Part shown: one piece after another, positions 1-9,016 of the stretch
How positions within the stretch are numbered: position 1 is the stretch's first letter
How the letters are laid out: every line of letters begins with the position of its first letter
From: CADEEV01 sp032127875
GTDB taxonomy: Bacteria; Acidobacteriota; Vicinamibacteria; Fen-336
Length of the DNA stretch: 64,000 nucleotides
Assembly (NCBI GenBank): GCA_032127875.1
Contig: JAQBHI010000093.1
Coordinates: forward strand, 1 to 64,000
Direction: 5' to 3'
Translations under genes and position numbers: made by a program
The notes under the pieces: model-generated
Database searches by the model: none
The model's input: the letters and a program-made list of their open reading frames with translations, nothing else
Told to the model about the DNA's origin: nothing

Positions 1-752
1 TGCTTCTCGGCGCGGGACTGTTCCTCGTCTACAGCTACGTGCGGCGTGTGCTGCATCTGTCGCGTCTCATGAGCGACTTCGTCGAGAACGTGTGCCACGA
101 GCTCAAGACGCCGCTGGCGCTTATCCGGCTCTTCGCCGAGACGCTGGAGCTGGGGCGCGTGCCGACGGAGGAGAAGGCCCGGCAGTACTACCGCGTGATC
201 AACAAGGAGAGCCAGCGCCTGACGCAGCTCATCAACAACATCCTGGACTTCTCCCGCATCGAGGCGGGGCGGAGGGAATACCACTTCGCGCCCACCGACG
301 TGGGCCGGATCGTGAACGAAGTGGTCGATGCCTACCGTTTCCATATCGAGCAGCAGGGCTTCGCGCTCGAGCTGGACGTGCCCGAGGGCCTGCCCGAGAT
401 CCAGGTGGACAAGGAGGCCCTGGGCCAGGCGCTCATCAACCTGGTGAACAACGCGATCAAGTACTCCCAGCAGGAGAAGCAGATCAGCATCGCGGTGCGC
501 CAGCAGGAGGGGCGTATCCTGCTGGCCGTGGCCGACCGCGGGATCGGGATCGCGAAGGCGGAACAGAAGAAGATCTTCGAGAAATTCTACCGGGCCGAGA
601 ACAGCCTGGTCCACGAAACCAAGGGCAGCGGCCTCGGCCTCGCGCTGGTGCGGCACATCATGGACGCGCACGGCGGATCGGTCGAGGTCGAGAGCGTGCT
701 CGGCAAGGGCAGCACGTTCACCCTGGCGTTGCCCGCGGCGGGCCGAGCGTAA
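1..752 (+). CDS. Sensor histidine kinase, C-terminal part (5' end outside window)
   Basis: The reading frame is open from the first bases of the window, so the N-terminal sensor is missing. The visible part starts with the end of a membrane helix (LLGAGLFLVYSYV) and passes straight into a HisKA domain with the phospho-acceptor His in CHELKTPLAL. The HATPase domain follows with the N box (NLVNNAIKYS), G1 box (DRGIGIAKAEQKKIFEKFYR) and G2 box (GSGLGLALVRHI). This is the PhoR/BaeS class, which autophosphorylates and passes phosphate to a response regulator; the OmpR-type regulator 57 bp downstream is the likely partner. A GTG at 39 could be taken for a start but would cut the membrane helix. Stimulus unknown. 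Confidence 0.93.
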   Translation, partial: LLGAGLFLVYSYVRRVLHLSRLMSDFVENVCHELKTPLALIRLFAETLELGRVPTEEKARQYYRVINKESQRLTQLINNILDFSRIEAGRREYHFAPTDVGRIVNEVVDAYRFHIEQQGFALELDVPEGLPEIQVDKEALGQALINLVNNAIKYSQQEKQISIAVRQQEGRILLAVADRGIGIAKAEQKKIFEKFYRAENSLVHETKGSGLGLALVRHIMDAHGGSVEVESVLGKGSTFTLALPAAGRA

Positions 753-809
753 GCCGAGCGTAAGGAGACGGCTGAACACGGCCATGAACGAGCAGAATGG
801 GACACGGCT

Positions 810-1496
810 ATGAGCAAGATCCTTGTCGTCGAAGACGAGCCGGACATGGTGCTGGGGCTCAAGGACAATTTCGAGTTCGAAGGCTACGAGGTGATCACGG
901 CCTCCGACGGGGCCTCGGGGCTGGAGCGGGCCCGCACCCACAAGCCCGACCTGGTGATCCTCGACATCATGCTGCCGAAGCTGTCGGGCCTCGAGGTGTG
1001 CAAGCTGCTGCGCACCGAGGGTTTCAGCATGCCGATCCTGATGTTGACCGCGCGCGGCCAGGAGATCGACAAGGTCGTCGGGCTGGAGCTGGGAGCTGAC
1101 GACTACGTCACCAAGCCTTTCTCGATCCGCGAGGTGCTGGCCCGCGTCCGCGCCATCCTGCGCCGCACCGAGGGCGCCAAGAAGCGCATCGGCCGCTACC
1201 ATTTCGCCGACATCGACCTGGATTTCGAGAGCCACGTCGCGAGCCGCTTCGGCGCGCCGCTGGAGCTGTCGCCGCGCGAATTCGAGCTGCTGCGCTATCT
1301 GATCGAGCGCAAGGGCGAGACCGTGACGCGCGAGCGCCTGCTCGAGGACGTCTGGGGCTACGAAAGCTACCCCTCGACGCGCACGGTAGACACCCACATC
1401 GCCAAGCTGCGCGCGAAGATCGGTGACAGCGGTTCCGAGCCGCGATTCATTCTCACGATCCACGGCTCGGGCTACAAGTTCGTGGATCCCTCCTGA
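810..1496 (+). CDS. OmpR/PhoB-family response regulator
   Basis: 228 aa. The N-terminal receiver has the acidic pair (VVEDE), the phospho-Asp in ILDIMLPKLSG (about residue 52), the conserved Thr in LMLTARG and the Lys in ADDYVTKPF. The C-terminal half is a winged-helix DNA-binding domain (ELSPREFELLRYL ... RTVDTHIAKLRAKIG). It should act as a transcription factor activated by the kinase just upstream; targets are not evident. An alternative ATG lies in another frame at 797, but only the 810 frame gives the receiver. The next gene starts 2 nt after the stop, so the three signalling genes are probably one transcript. Confidence 0.95.
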   Translation: MSKILVVEDEPDMVLGLKDNFEFEGYEVITASDGASGLERARTHKPDLVILDIMLPKLSGLEVCKLLRTEGFSMPILMLTARGQEIDKVVGLELGADDYVTKPFSIREVLARVRAILRRTEGAKKRIGRYHFADIDLDFESHVASRFGAPLELSPREFELLRYLIERKGETVTRERLLEDVWGYESYPSTRTVDTHIAKLRAKIGDSGSEPRFILTIHGSGYKFVDPS

Positions 1497-1498
1497 GC

Positions 1499-2698
1499 AT
1501 GTCTGCCCCGGCGCCCTTCCCGCGGAAGAGCGCGACGCCCGAGCGCCCGCGCGCCCTTGCGGTGGGCCTCGCGCCCGCCCTCACGAGCCTTGCTTCGCTT
1601 CGCGAGATGCTGGAAGTGCGCTCGATTTCCGCCCCGGAGGCGATCGAGGCGCTGCGCAACGGCGGCATCGACGCCTTGTTGCTCGACGGCGAGCTGCCTG
1701 CCGAGGTTCTGGGCCGCGTCCTCGACAGCGTCGGTCCGAATGGCAGTCCTGGCCGGCCGCTGGTGCTGGTGCTGAGCGAGCACGGCCGCCTCATCCAGGT
1801 CGAGACGCGCCTGCTCGACTACGTCGACGATTTCGTGAACGCGGGGCGCGGGGAAGAAGCGCTGCTGGCGCGCCTGCGCAACGCCCTGCGCGTTCGTGGC
1901 AGCCTGGCCGAGCTGACCCGCAAGAACGCCGAGCTCGAGGCCCTCTATGGGCGCCTCGAAACGATGGCCGGGCGCATGGCCGAGGAGTTGCGCCTCGCCG
2001 GCAACCTGCAGCGGAGCCTGCTGCCGCCGCCGCTCAACCATCCGCGCCTGGACCTGGCTCGCGAGTTCATCCCGATGCGGGAAATCGGGGGCGACTATCT
2101 GGACCTGCTCGGCCTGGGTCCCTCGAGGATCGCCCTGGTGCTGGGCGACGTGATGGGCAAGGGCGTTCCGGCCGCGCTGCTGGCGGCCAACCTGAAGGCC
2201 TGCCTGCACGCCCAGTTGCAGGCAGGCGACGCTGCCGCGGCCGAGCTCGTGAATCGGGTCAATCGATTGTTCTGGGAAGTCACCCCGAAGGGGCTGTTCG
2301 CGAGCCTGTTCTTCTCGATCCTGGATTTCGAGCGCGGCGTCCTGCGTTACGTGAACGCCGGGCATGACTACCCGTTCCTGGTCCGCAGCGACGGCAGCGT
2401 GGACGACCTCGCGACCGGCGGCACGCTCTTGGGTCTGCTCGAAAGCTCGACCTACGACGAGGCCGAGATCCCGCTGGGTCCCGGGGATACGATCGTCCTC
2501 TACAGCGACGGGGTGACCGACCGCGATAACGCCGCGGGCCAACCGTTCGGGGTAGGGCGGCTGAAGGCGGCCGCGGTCGACAGCCGGCGCGACCCGGCGC
2601 GCATCGCTCTCTACACGCTGCTGGGTGAGATCCAGGGCTGGGCGGGCGGACAGGGTCCCGAGGATGACCTGACGCTCGTCGTCGCCAGGGTCAGATAA
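1499..2698 (+). CDS. SpoIIE/RsbU-type PP2C phosphatase with degenerate receiver domain
   Basis: 399 aa. Residues ~15-135 have the length and alpha/beta pattern of a receiver domain but lack its normal acidic cluster, so phosphorylation is doubtful. A coiled-coil linker (~136-170) leads to a PP2C-like SpoIIE domain with metal-binding motifs GGDYLD, GDVMGKGVPAALLA, NAGHDYPF, LYSDGVTD and EDDLTLVV. Family members dephosphorylate anti-anti-sigma factors in partner-switching cascades; no anti-sigma or STAS gene is in the window. It follows the response regulator by 2 nt, and transcription probably stops before the promoter-like sequence at 2712. Confidence 0.9.
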   Translation: MSAPAPFPRKSATPERPRALAVGLAPALTSLASLREMLEVRSISAPEAIEALRNGGIDALLLDGELPAEVLGRVLDSVGPNGSPGRPLVLVLSEHGRLIQVETRLLDYVDDFVNAGRGEEALLARLRNALRVRGSLAELTRKNAELEALYGRLETMAGRMAEELRLAGNLQRSLLPPPLNHPRLDLAREFIPMREIGGDYLDLLGLGPSRIALVLGDVMGKGVPAALLAANLKACLHAQLQAGDAAAAELVNRVNRLFWEVTPKGLFASLFFSILDFERGVLRYVNAGHDYPFLVRSDGSVDDLATGGTLLGLLESSTYDEAEIPLGPGDTIVLYSDGVTDRDNAAGQPFGVGRLKAAAVDSRRDPARIALYTLLGEIQGWAGGQGPEDDLTLVVARVR

Positions 2699-2711
2699 GT
2701 CGTTGTTCGAA

Positions 2712-2740
2712 TTGATCTTTGGCTGTTCGGCTGGTAGATT
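2712..2740 (+). promoter_or_regulatory. Putative sigma70 promoter of the secretion operon
   Basis: TTGATC (2712-2717), 17-bp spacer, TAGATT (2735-2740). It lies in the 54-bp gap before the first secretion gene. The predicted start would leave only about six untranslated bases before the ATG at 2753, with GAGG at 2747-2750 very close to it. Confidence 0.45.
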
Positions 2741-2752
2741 CGAAACGAGGCC

Positions 2753-3964
2753 ATGGAATACGTCTGCAAGGTGGGCACGCCCGCCGGCGAAGTTGTGGAG
2801 CGGACGTTCGTGGCGCCGAACGAGAACTCACTGCGGGCGGAACTGGAGCAGCAGGGTTTCTACCTGTTCGCGATCCGCCGCGGGTTCGGCTTCGGCGAGC
2901 TGAGCCTTCGAAAGCCGCGCGTCGATCCGGCGCGGCTGCTGGTCTTCTGCCAGGAGTTGGCGGCGCTGCTCAAGGCAGGCCTGCCGCTCTATCAGTCGCT
3001 CGACGTGATGCTCGAGCGCCAGCGTGAGCCCGTCTTTCGTCGCTCGCTGCTGGCGGTCCGCGAGCGTGTGAAATCGGGGATGGCGCTCTCGGACGCCTTT
3101 CGCGCCGAGGCCGCGCTGTACCCACCGATCTTTTCGGCGAGCCTCGTCGCGGGCGAGCGCAGCGGCAGCCTGGAGACGGTGCTCCGGCGCTTCGTCCAGT
3201 ACCTGCGCCTCAACCAGGCGCTCAAGAAGAAAGCGATCGCCGCTGCCATCTACCCGATCCTGCTCTTCACGATGATGAGCGGCCTGGCGGGAGTATTGCT
3301 GGTCTTCGTGATCCCGCGCTTCGAGAGTTTCTACGAGGGGCTCGACGCGCAACTACCGCTGGCCACCCGGATTCTGATCGCCGTGGCGCGGGTCATCTCG
3401 GACAACCTCGTGTACATCCTGGCCGGGATCGCCCTAGCCGCGACGGCAGGCCTTGCCTGGCTGCGGCGCGAGGGCAGCGCGGTCGTGGTCGACCGCCTGT
3501 TGTTGCGCATGCCCTACCTGGGGCCGCTGATGCGGATGTACGCCACGAGCCAGCTGGCGCGCACGCTCGCGACACTGCTGGCTGGCGGCCTGCCGCTGCT
3601 GAGCGCCCTGGAAGTCGCCTCCGCCTCGATCGGAAACCGGGCCATGGCCGCGGCTGTCGGCCAGGCGACGCCACAAATTCGCGAGGGCCGGAGCCTCACC
3701 ACGGCGCTCGAGTCCACCGGCATGCTCGAGAACCTCGCGCTGGAAATGGTCAAGGTGGGCGAGCAGACGGGGGCGCTCGCCGACATGCTCGGTTCGCTCG
3801 CCGAGTTCCTCGACGAGGAGCTCGAAACCCGGATGCAGACCGTGCTGGCGCTGGTCGAGCCGGTGATGCTGCTGGTCATGGCGGTGATCGTGGCCGCCAT
3901 GCTGCTCGCCTTCTACCTGCCGCTCTTCCAGGCGATCTCCGCCGTGCAGCACGGGGCGTCCTGA
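2753..3964 (+). CDS. gspF: Type II secretion / type IV pilus inner-membrane platform protein (GspF/PilC family)
   Basis: 403 aa, normal length for the family. Two T2SSF domains (roughly 65-190 and 270-390) each end in a hydrophobic segment; the membrane helices are near 165-185, 215-240 and 370-395 (LLVMAVIVAAMLLAFYLPLF). The family forms the polytopic platform that links the cytoplasmic ATPase to the pseudopilus. Unusually it comes before the ATPase gene, whose GTG lies 1 nt after this stop. First gene of a run of overlapping genes reaching 13215. Confidence 0.95.
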   Translation: MEYVCKVGTPAGEVVERTFVAPNENSLRAELEQQGFYLFAIRRGFGFGELSLRKPRVDPARLLVFCQELAALLKAGLPLYQSLDVMLERQREPVFRRSLLAVRERVKSGMALSDAFRAEAALYPPIFSASLVAGERSGSLETVLRRFVQYLRLNQALKKKAIAAAIYPILLFTMMSGLAGVLLVFVIPRFESFYEGLDAQLPLATRILIAVARVISDNLVYILAGIALAATAGLAWLRREGSAVVVDRLLLRMPYLGPLMRMYATSQLARTLATLLAGGLPLLSALEVASASIGNRAMAAAVGQATPQIREGRSLTTALESTGMLENLALEMVKVGEQTGALADMLGSLAEFLDEELETRMQTVLALVEPVMLLVMAVIVAAMLLAFYLPLFQAISAVQHGAS

Positions 3965-3965
3965 G

Positions 3966-5579
3966 GTGGCGAATCCCGCCCCTCCGCTCACGCTTCAGGA
4001 CGAGGAGGCGGCGGCCCGCGCGCTCGCCGAACGCTACCGCCTCGAGTTCGTGGACGTCGGGTCCTTCGCGCCCGAGCCCGAGATCCTGCAGTCGGTCCCC
4101 GTCGACCTGATGTTCCGCTACAACTTCTTGCCCTACCGGCGCGAGGCCGGACGGCTGGTGCTGGTGATGGCAGACCCGACCGACATCCCGGTGGTCGACA
4201 CGCTGTCGCTGCTGCTGCAGACGCCCGTGCAACCTGCCGTGGGCTCGCCCTCGGCGATCCAGGAGGCGCTGAAGCGCGGCCAGGGCACGCAGCGGGTCCT
4301 GGAGCAGGCCTCCGAGTCCTTCAAGATTCAACTGCTGCGTGACGACGAGAACGGCGAGGAGGTGCTCTCGATCGACAAGATCCAGGCGGACCAATCGCCC
4401 ATCATCAAGCTCGTCGATTCGACCATCTTCGACGCGCTCAACCGGCGCGCCTCGGACATCCACATCGAGACCCGTGACACCGAGGTGGTGATCAAGTACC
4501 GCATCGACGGCGTGCTGCAAGCGGCCATGAAACCGATCGCCAAGGAGCATCACGCGACGATCATCAGCCGCATCAAGGTGATGGCGGAACTCGACATCGC
4601 CGAGAAGCGGGTGCCGCAGGACGGCCGCTTCCGAGTCCGGATCCGCGGTCGTTCCATCGACTTCCGCGTCTCCATCATGCCGTCGGTCCATGGCGAGGAC
4701 GCCGTGATCCGGATCCTGGACAAGGAGAGCCTGTCGAAGCAGTTCGCTTCGCTGCGCCTCGACGTGCTGGGCTTCGACGAGAAAGAGCTGTCCCGCTTCC
4801 GGCGCTTCATCAGAGAGCCGTACGGGATGGTGCTGGTGACGGGGCCGACCGGATCGGGCAAGACGACGACGCTGTACGCGGCGCTCTCGGAGATCAGGAC
4901 CGAGGAGGACAAGATCATCACGATCGAGGACCCGGTCGAGTACCAGCTCAAGGGCATCACGCAGATCCCGGTCAACGAACGCAAGGGCCTCACCTTCGCG
5001 CGCGGCTTGCGCTCGATCCTGCGCCACGACCCCGACAAGGTGATGGTGGGGGAGATCCGCGACAACGAAACGGCCGACATCGCGATCCAGTCGGCGCTCA
5101 CCGGTCATCTGGTCTTCACCACCGTCCACGCCAACAACGTAATCGACGTGCTGGGCCGCTTTCTGAACATGAAGATCGAGCCTTACAACTTCGTCTCGGC
5201 CCTCAACTGCGTCCAGGCCCAACGCCTGGTACGGACCATCTGCGCACATTGCAAACACGAGGTGCGCGCGGCGGAGAGCCTGCTGGTCGAGTCCGGCCTG
5301 GATACCAAGGCCTACGCCAACGTGCCCTTCTACGAGGGCGCCGGCTGCCTCGAATGCGGCGGCACCGGTTACAAGGGCCGGACCGCGATTTGCGAGCTGC
5401 TCGACGTCACCGACTCGATCCGCGAGCTGATCCTGTCGCGCCGCTCGAGCGCCGAAATCAAGAAGGCCGCGCGCGAAGAGGGCATGGTCTTCCTGCGCGA
5501 GTCGGCGGTGTCCAAGGCGCTGGCCGGCAAGACGACGCTGCACGAGATCAACAAGGTCACCTTCGTGGAGGTGACGTGA
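3966..5579 (+). CDS. gspE: Type II secretion / pilus assembly ATPase (GspE/PilB family)
   Basis: 537 aa, GTG start. An MshEN/GspE N-domain (residues ~15-110) is followed by the secretion ATPase core: Walker A GPTGSGKTTT near residue 292, the Asp box ITIEDPVEY, Walker B with DKVMVGEIRDNE near 356, and the His box (TGHLVFTTVHANN). Two Cys pairs near 425 (CAHC) and 460 (CLEC) form the zinc-binding C-domain usual in GspE. The hexamer powers pseudopilus or pilus assembly at the cytoplasmic face. It overlaps the next gene by 4 nt. A second, larger PilB-type ATPase lies at 43497-45806. Confidence 0.96.
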   Translation: MANPAPPLTLQDEEAAARALAERYRLEFVDVGSFAPEPEILQSVPVDLMFRYNFLPYRREAGRLVLVMADPTDIPVVDTLSLLLQTPVQPAVGSPSAIQEALKRGQGTQRVLEQASESFKIQLLRDDENGEEVLSIDKIQADQSPIIKLVDSTIFDALNRRASDIHIETRDTEVVIKYRIDGVLQAAMKPIAKEHHATIISRIKVMAELDIAEKRVPQDGRFRVRIRGRSIDFRVSIMPSVHGEDAVIRILDKESLSKQFASLRLDVLGFDEKELSRFRRFIREPYGMVLVTGPTGSGKTTTLYAALSEIRTEEDKIITIEDPVEYQLKGITQIPVNERKGLTFARGLRSILRHDPDKVMVGEIRDNETADIAIQSALTGHLVFTTVHANNVIDVLGRFLNMKIEPYNFVSALNCVQAQRLVRTICAHCKHEVRAAESLLVESGLDTKAYANVPFYEGAGCLECGGTGYKGRTAICELLDVTDSIRELILSRRSSAEIKKAAREEGMVFLRESAVSKALAGKTTLHEINKVTFVEVT

Positions 5580-6496
5580 AGCACGTCCTGCGCCGCCTGT
5601 TCCTCGATCCCGAGCCGCCGCTCGTGGCCGTCGAAGTCAGGTCGGGCTCGATCGGCGTGATGCGGCTCGTGTCGCGGCGCGGCGCCCTGCGCTTCGGCGC
5701 GGCGGCTTCGCTCGAGTTGCCCGTGGGCGCGCTGCGACTGTCCATGACCGAGCCCAACCTGCAAGATGCCGGTGCCTTCCGGCGGACGCTGCGCGCGGTT
5801 CTCGAGCGCGCAGGAGTGTTGGGCGGGGCGCGTGCGGCTCTGATCTTGCCCGATCCGGTCGCGCGCATCGCGCTCTTGCCGGCTGACGAGGTCAAGGGCC
5901 GCGGCACGATCGAAACCGAGGCTTTGATCCGCTTCCGCCTGAAGAAGGCGGTGCCCTTCGAAGTGAAGGACGCGCGCGTCGGCTTCCGGCGTGACGCCGC
6001 CGGCCACGTGATCGCGGTGGCCGCGTTACGCTCGGTCCTCGATCCATACGAGGCGGAATGTCGTGCGGTGGGGCTCGAGCCGGGGCTGGTCGAGCTGAGC
6101 GGCCTGGCACTGCTCGAAGCCCTCGAGGCGTCTCGGCCGGCGGCCGACCGGCTCTTCGTCAATTGGGACGCCGGCTACGTCTCGATCTTCCTGGTGCGCG
6201 AGGGGGCTCTGGCACTGGCGCGGACACTGTCCGGGGTCTCTGCCGAGCCGGCGCAGGTGCTCCGCGAAGTGGAAAACACCGTGGTCTACCATCGCGAACG
6301 GCTGGGCGGCGCAGCGCTGGGCGTGGCCGTGCTGCGTTCGGCCGCGCTCCCGCCCCTGGATGCCCTGAGGCTTCTCGAGTCCTCGCTGGGCGCCTCGGTC
6401 CAGCTGCTCGACCCGCAGGCTCCGGGCATCAGCGCCCCGGCGCTTGCGCAGGAACTCGCGGGCGCCGCGGCTTCGCTGCTGGGCAGGGTCGCGTGA
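5576..6496 (+). CDS. PilM/GspL-like actin-fold assembly protein
   Basis: 306 aa, GTG start overlapping the gspE stop (GTGA). Sequence similarity by eye is low, but position and size fit the actin-like PilM/GspL cytoplasmic domain: an N-terminal strand pair (VAVEVRSGSIGV), a central linker (FRLKKAVPFEVKDARVGFRR) of the kind seen in PilM-like proteins, and a second lobe starting near LFVNWDAGYVSIFLV. No membrane helix is visible, so it is cytoplasmic and needs PilN at the membrane. It is followed directly by PilN and PilO homologues, which supports a PilM-type role more than GspL. Confidence 0.75.
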   Translation: MKHVLRRLFLDPEPPLVAVEVRSGSIGVMRLVSRRGALRFGAAASLELPVGALRLSMTEPNLQDAGAFRRTLRAVLERAGVLGGARAALILPDPVARIALLPADEVKGRGTIETEALIRFRLKKAVPFEVKDARVGFRRDAAGHVIAVAALRSVLDPYEAECRAVGLEPGLVELSGLALLEALEASRPAADRLFVNWDAGYVSIFLVREGALALARTLSGVSAEPAQVLREVENTVVYHRERLGGAALGVAVLRSAALPPLDALRLLESSLGASVQLLDPQAPGISAPALAQELAGAAASLLGRVA

Positions 6497-7098
6497 GACG
6501 GCCCGCAAACCTGGCGAGCCGGCCCTTTGGCAACGAGCGGCTCGCGGCGCTGTTGCTGGTCACGGGGCTGCTGGCGCTTGTCGCGATCACCGCGCAGCAA
6601 GCGCTGCTGGTGCGTCGGCTGCTTCCGCAGCGGAGCGCCGCGCGGCATACCGAGGCCGCGGCCCTGGAGGCCGAGGTGGCGAAGCTGCGCTCCGATGGGG
6701 CGACGCTTCGCGGTCCGGGTCCGGACAAGGCGACCCTGGCGCGCTTCATGTCTCTCAAGGAGATCGTGGATCGCCGTTCCTTCGCCTGGACCGCGCTGCT
6801 GGGACGACTCGAGAAGACCGTGCCGCCGAGCGTACGGCTCGTGAGGGTCAGCCCCGGCTGGGAAAACGGCCGGCTGCGGCTCGGGCTGCGCGTTCTCGCG
6901 CAGACCAGCGACGCCGGTTTCGCGCTGGTCCAGGCCCTCGAGGACCAGCCTGATTTCGACGAGGTGTACCCGATCAGCAAGCAGGTCGATCCCGCGGGCG
7001 ACGCATATCTGTTCGAGCTCACCATGCTCTACCTGCCTTCCGCCGCGCCCGCGGAGCCGCAGCCAGCGACGCCCGATAGCGCCGAGGATGTCGGATGA
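6493..7098 (+). CDS. PilN-like bitopic assembly protein
   Basis: 201 aa, GTG start overlapping the previous stop by 4 nt. It opens with the PilN signature NLASRPFGNERL, then one membrane helix (residues ~16-36, LAALLLVTGLLALVAITAQQ), a coiled coil and a ferredoxin-like periplasmic domain. The family couples the cytoplasmic PilM ring to PilO and the secretin in the periplasm. Coding density and overlap on both sides put it firmly in the operon. Confidence 0.85.
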   Translation: MRRPANLASRPFGNERLAALLLVTGLLALVAITAQQALLVRRLLPQRSAARHTEAAALEAEVAKLRSDGATLRGPGPDKATLARFMSLKEIVDRRSFAWTALLGRLEKTVPPSVRLVRVSPGWENGRLRLGLRVLAQTSDAGFALVQALEDQPDFDEVYPISKQVDPAGDAYLFELTMLYLPSAAPAEPQPATPDSAEDVG

Positions 7099-7640
7099 GC
7101 CGCTTGGTCCGCCCTGCGCTGCTGCTGCTCGCGGCGAACGTCGCGATCTTCTTGGCCTTCACGCTGCCGCAGACGCTTCAGGAGCGCAGCCTCGCCTCCC
7201 GTGTGGCGACGCTCCAGTCCGAGGCCCTGCGCGAACGTGGCCAGGTCGAAGCGCTGCGCCGGCGCGCCCGGGCGATCCAGGCGAATCAGAGCGACGCCGC
7301 ACGATTCTTCGGCGAGATCGCGAAATCGCGCCAGGCAACGCTGCTGCCGGCGCTCGCCGAGGTCCACCAGGCCGCCGCCGCCGAAGGCCTCCACCTCGGC
7401 CAGGAGCAGTACTCGCGTAGCGACATCAAGGAGACGGGCCTGGTGCGCCTGCGCATCACGCTTCCGCTGCGGGGCAGCTACGGCCAGCTCGTCGGCTTCC
7501 TGCGCCGCCTCGAGGGCTCGAAGAGCCTGGTCGTGGTCGACACGCTCGGGCTCACGAGCCCGGAGAGCGGCGGCGAGGCCAGCCTGGCCATCGGGTTGTC
7601 GGCCTACTTCCTGGCCCCTCCGGAGGGAAGCGGTGTGTAG
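7095..7640 (+). CDS. PilO-like bitopic assembly protein
   Basis: 181 aa, ATG overlapping the upstream stop (ATGA). One N-terminal helix (residues ~5-24), a coiled coil rich in Arg/Gln (about 30-75), then a compact alpha/beta domain containing LRITLPLRGSYGQLVGFLRRLE, the usual PilO/GspM core. It should pair with the PilN-like protein in the inner membrane. The last codons overlap the start of the next pseudopilin. Confidence 0.8.
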   Translation: MSRLVRPALLLLAANVAIFLAFTLPQTLQERSLASRVATLQSEALRERGQVEALRRRARAIQANQSDAARFFGEIAKSRQATLLPALAEVHQAAAAEGLHLGQEQYSRSDIKETGLVRLRITLPLRGSYGQLVGFLRRLEGSKSLVVVDTLGLTSPESGGEASLAIGLSAYFLAPPEGSGV

Positions 7641-8097
7641 CCAGCGCGGCTTCACCTATCTCGAAATGATCGCGACGGCGTCGATCCTGACGATCCTGGC
7701 TTCGGCGATCCTGCCGCTCGCCAAGGTCGCGCGCACCAGGCAGAAAGAGATCGAGTTGCACCGCAGCCTGCGCGAGATCCGTTCGGCGCTCGACCGCTAC
7801 AAGCAGTCCGTGGATGCGGGGCTGATCGGGGGCACCGACGTGAAGCTCGGCAGCGAAGGCTACCCGCCCGATCTCGAGACGCTGGTGCAGGGTGTCGCCC
7901 AGGTCGGCCGCATCGATCACAAACTCAAGTTCCTGCGGCGCCTCCCGCTCGATCCGATGACGGTCTCGGTGGAGTGGGGCCTGCGCTGTTACCAGGACGA
8001 CCCCGACGACACGTCCTGGTGTGGCCAGAACGTGTGGGACGTCTATTCGCGCAGCGAGGGCAAGGCCCTGGACGGGACGCGCTACAAGGAATGGTGA
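7633..8097 (+). CDS. GspG-like pseudopilin (prepilin leader GFTYLE)
   Basis: 154 aa from GTG 7633. A short basic leader CSQRG is followed by the class III prepilin cleavage motif G/FTYLEM, with the conserved Glu at +5 of the mature protein, then the hydrophobic alpha1 helix (IATASILTILASAILPLAKVA). The rest resembles GspG, with a region (GYPPDLETLVQGV ... LPLDPMT) found in major pseudopilins and a C-terminal KEW ending shared with the next gene. It needs a prepilin peptidase, which is not encoded in the window. No ATG is available near the leader. Confidence 0.9.
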   Translation: MCSQRGFTYLEMIATASILTILASAILPLAKVARTRQKEIELHRSLREIRSALDRYKQSVDAGLIGGTDVKLGSEGYPPDLETLVQGVAQVGRIDHKLKFLRRLPLDPMTVSVEWGLRCYQDDPDDTSWCGQNVWDVYSRSEGKALDGTRYKEW

Positions 8098-8483
8098 CAC
8101 GCCAAGAGCGCGGCTTCACACTGCTGGAGCTGATCACGGTGATGGCGATCATCAGCATCCTCACGGCCATCGCGATCCCGCAATACCGCGGCGCTATTCT
8201 CCAAGCGAAGGAGGCCGTGCTCCGCGAAGACCTCTTCCGGTTTCGCGACACGATCGACCAATATCAGGCGGACAAGGGTGTCTATCCGCCGTCGCTCGAG
8301 GCTCTGGTGGAGCAAGGCTACCTGCGCAGCATCCCGAACGACCCCATGACGGCCGCGCCTGACTGGCAGTTGGTGCCGGCGGAGATCGACCCCGACAACC
8401 CCGGTCTCGAGCCCGGCGTCTACGACGTGAAGAGCGCCTCGCCGGGGACCTCTGCGTCAGGGGTCCTGTACTCGGAATGGTGA
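8091..8483 (+). CDS. gspG: GspG-like pseudopilin (prepilin leader GFTLLE)
   Basis: 130 aa. ATG 8091 overlaps the previous stop; GTG 8094 is an equally close alternative. The leader MVTRQERG is followed by FTLLELITVMAIISILTAIAIPQYR, the prepilin N-terminus. The globular part has YQADKGVYPPSLEALVEQGY and IPNDPMT, the calcium-loop region typical of major pseudopilin GspG, and ends in YSEW. It is a tandem paralogue of the gene before it. Confidence 0.92.
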   Translation: MVTRQERGFTLLELITVMAIISILTAIAIPQYRGAILQAKEAVLREDLFRFRDTIDQYQADKGVYPPSLEALVEQGYLRSIPNDPMTAAPDWQLVPAEIDPDNPGLEPGVYDVKSASPGTSASGVLYSEW

Positions 8484-9016
8484 AGGAGCGCCTAGCGATG
8501 GCCGCGATCGTGACCGGTCTGGCCCTGGAGCTGGGGCTCGTGTGGGCCCGCGTCGCGCCTAGGGCGCCGCAGCCGCGGCCGAGCAGCGTGGCTCCGCGGG
8601 CGGTCGCGACGGGCGTCGCCGCCGTGCCGGCGATCGACCTGGCCCGAATCGAAGGGCCGGGCAGGGGAGCGCACTCTGGCGGGCGGCGCAACGTGTTCGA
8701 GTTTGGTGCGGTTCCCGCGGTGCGGCCCCTTACGGCGACGGCTCAGCCGCCGCCGGCCCTGCCCGAGCCCCCGGACTCAACCGAACCCGCGCCGCCGCCG
8801 GTGCCGCCGCTCGGGGTGAAGTACATTGGTGCCCTGCAGAACGAGCAGGGGCTGGAGGTGGCGGTGCTCATGACGGACCGCAAGGAGATCCTGACCGGTC
8901 GGGCCGGCGAGGTGGTGGCGAACCGCCTGAAGATCGTACGCATCGGCCTCGAGTCGGTGGACGTGCAGGACGTGAGCGGCGGCGCCGTTCGGCGCATCCC
9001 ATTGAGAGGCAACTGA
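8477..9016 (+). CDS. GspC/PilP-like periplasmic connector
   Basis: 179 aa. ATG 8477 overlaps the end of the pseudopilin gene. An N-terminal hydrophobic helix (AMAAIVTGLALELGLVWARV) anchors it in the inner membrane; a Pro/Ala-rich linker (residues ~85-115) leads to a small beta domain (VKYIGALQNEQGLEVAVLMTD ... RRIPL) like the homology region of GspC/PilP. These proteins link the inner-membrane complex to the secretin, which is the next gene and starts on the last base of this one. Confidence 0.75.
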   Translation: MVKERLAMAAIVTGLALELGLVWARVAPRAPQPRPSSVAPRAVATGVAAVPAIDLARIEGPGRGAHSGGRRNVFEFGAVPAVRPLTATAQPPPALPEPPDSTEPAPPPVPPLGVKYIGALQNEQGLEVAVLMTDRKEILTGRAGEVVANRLKIVRIGLESVDVQDVSGGAVRRIPLRGN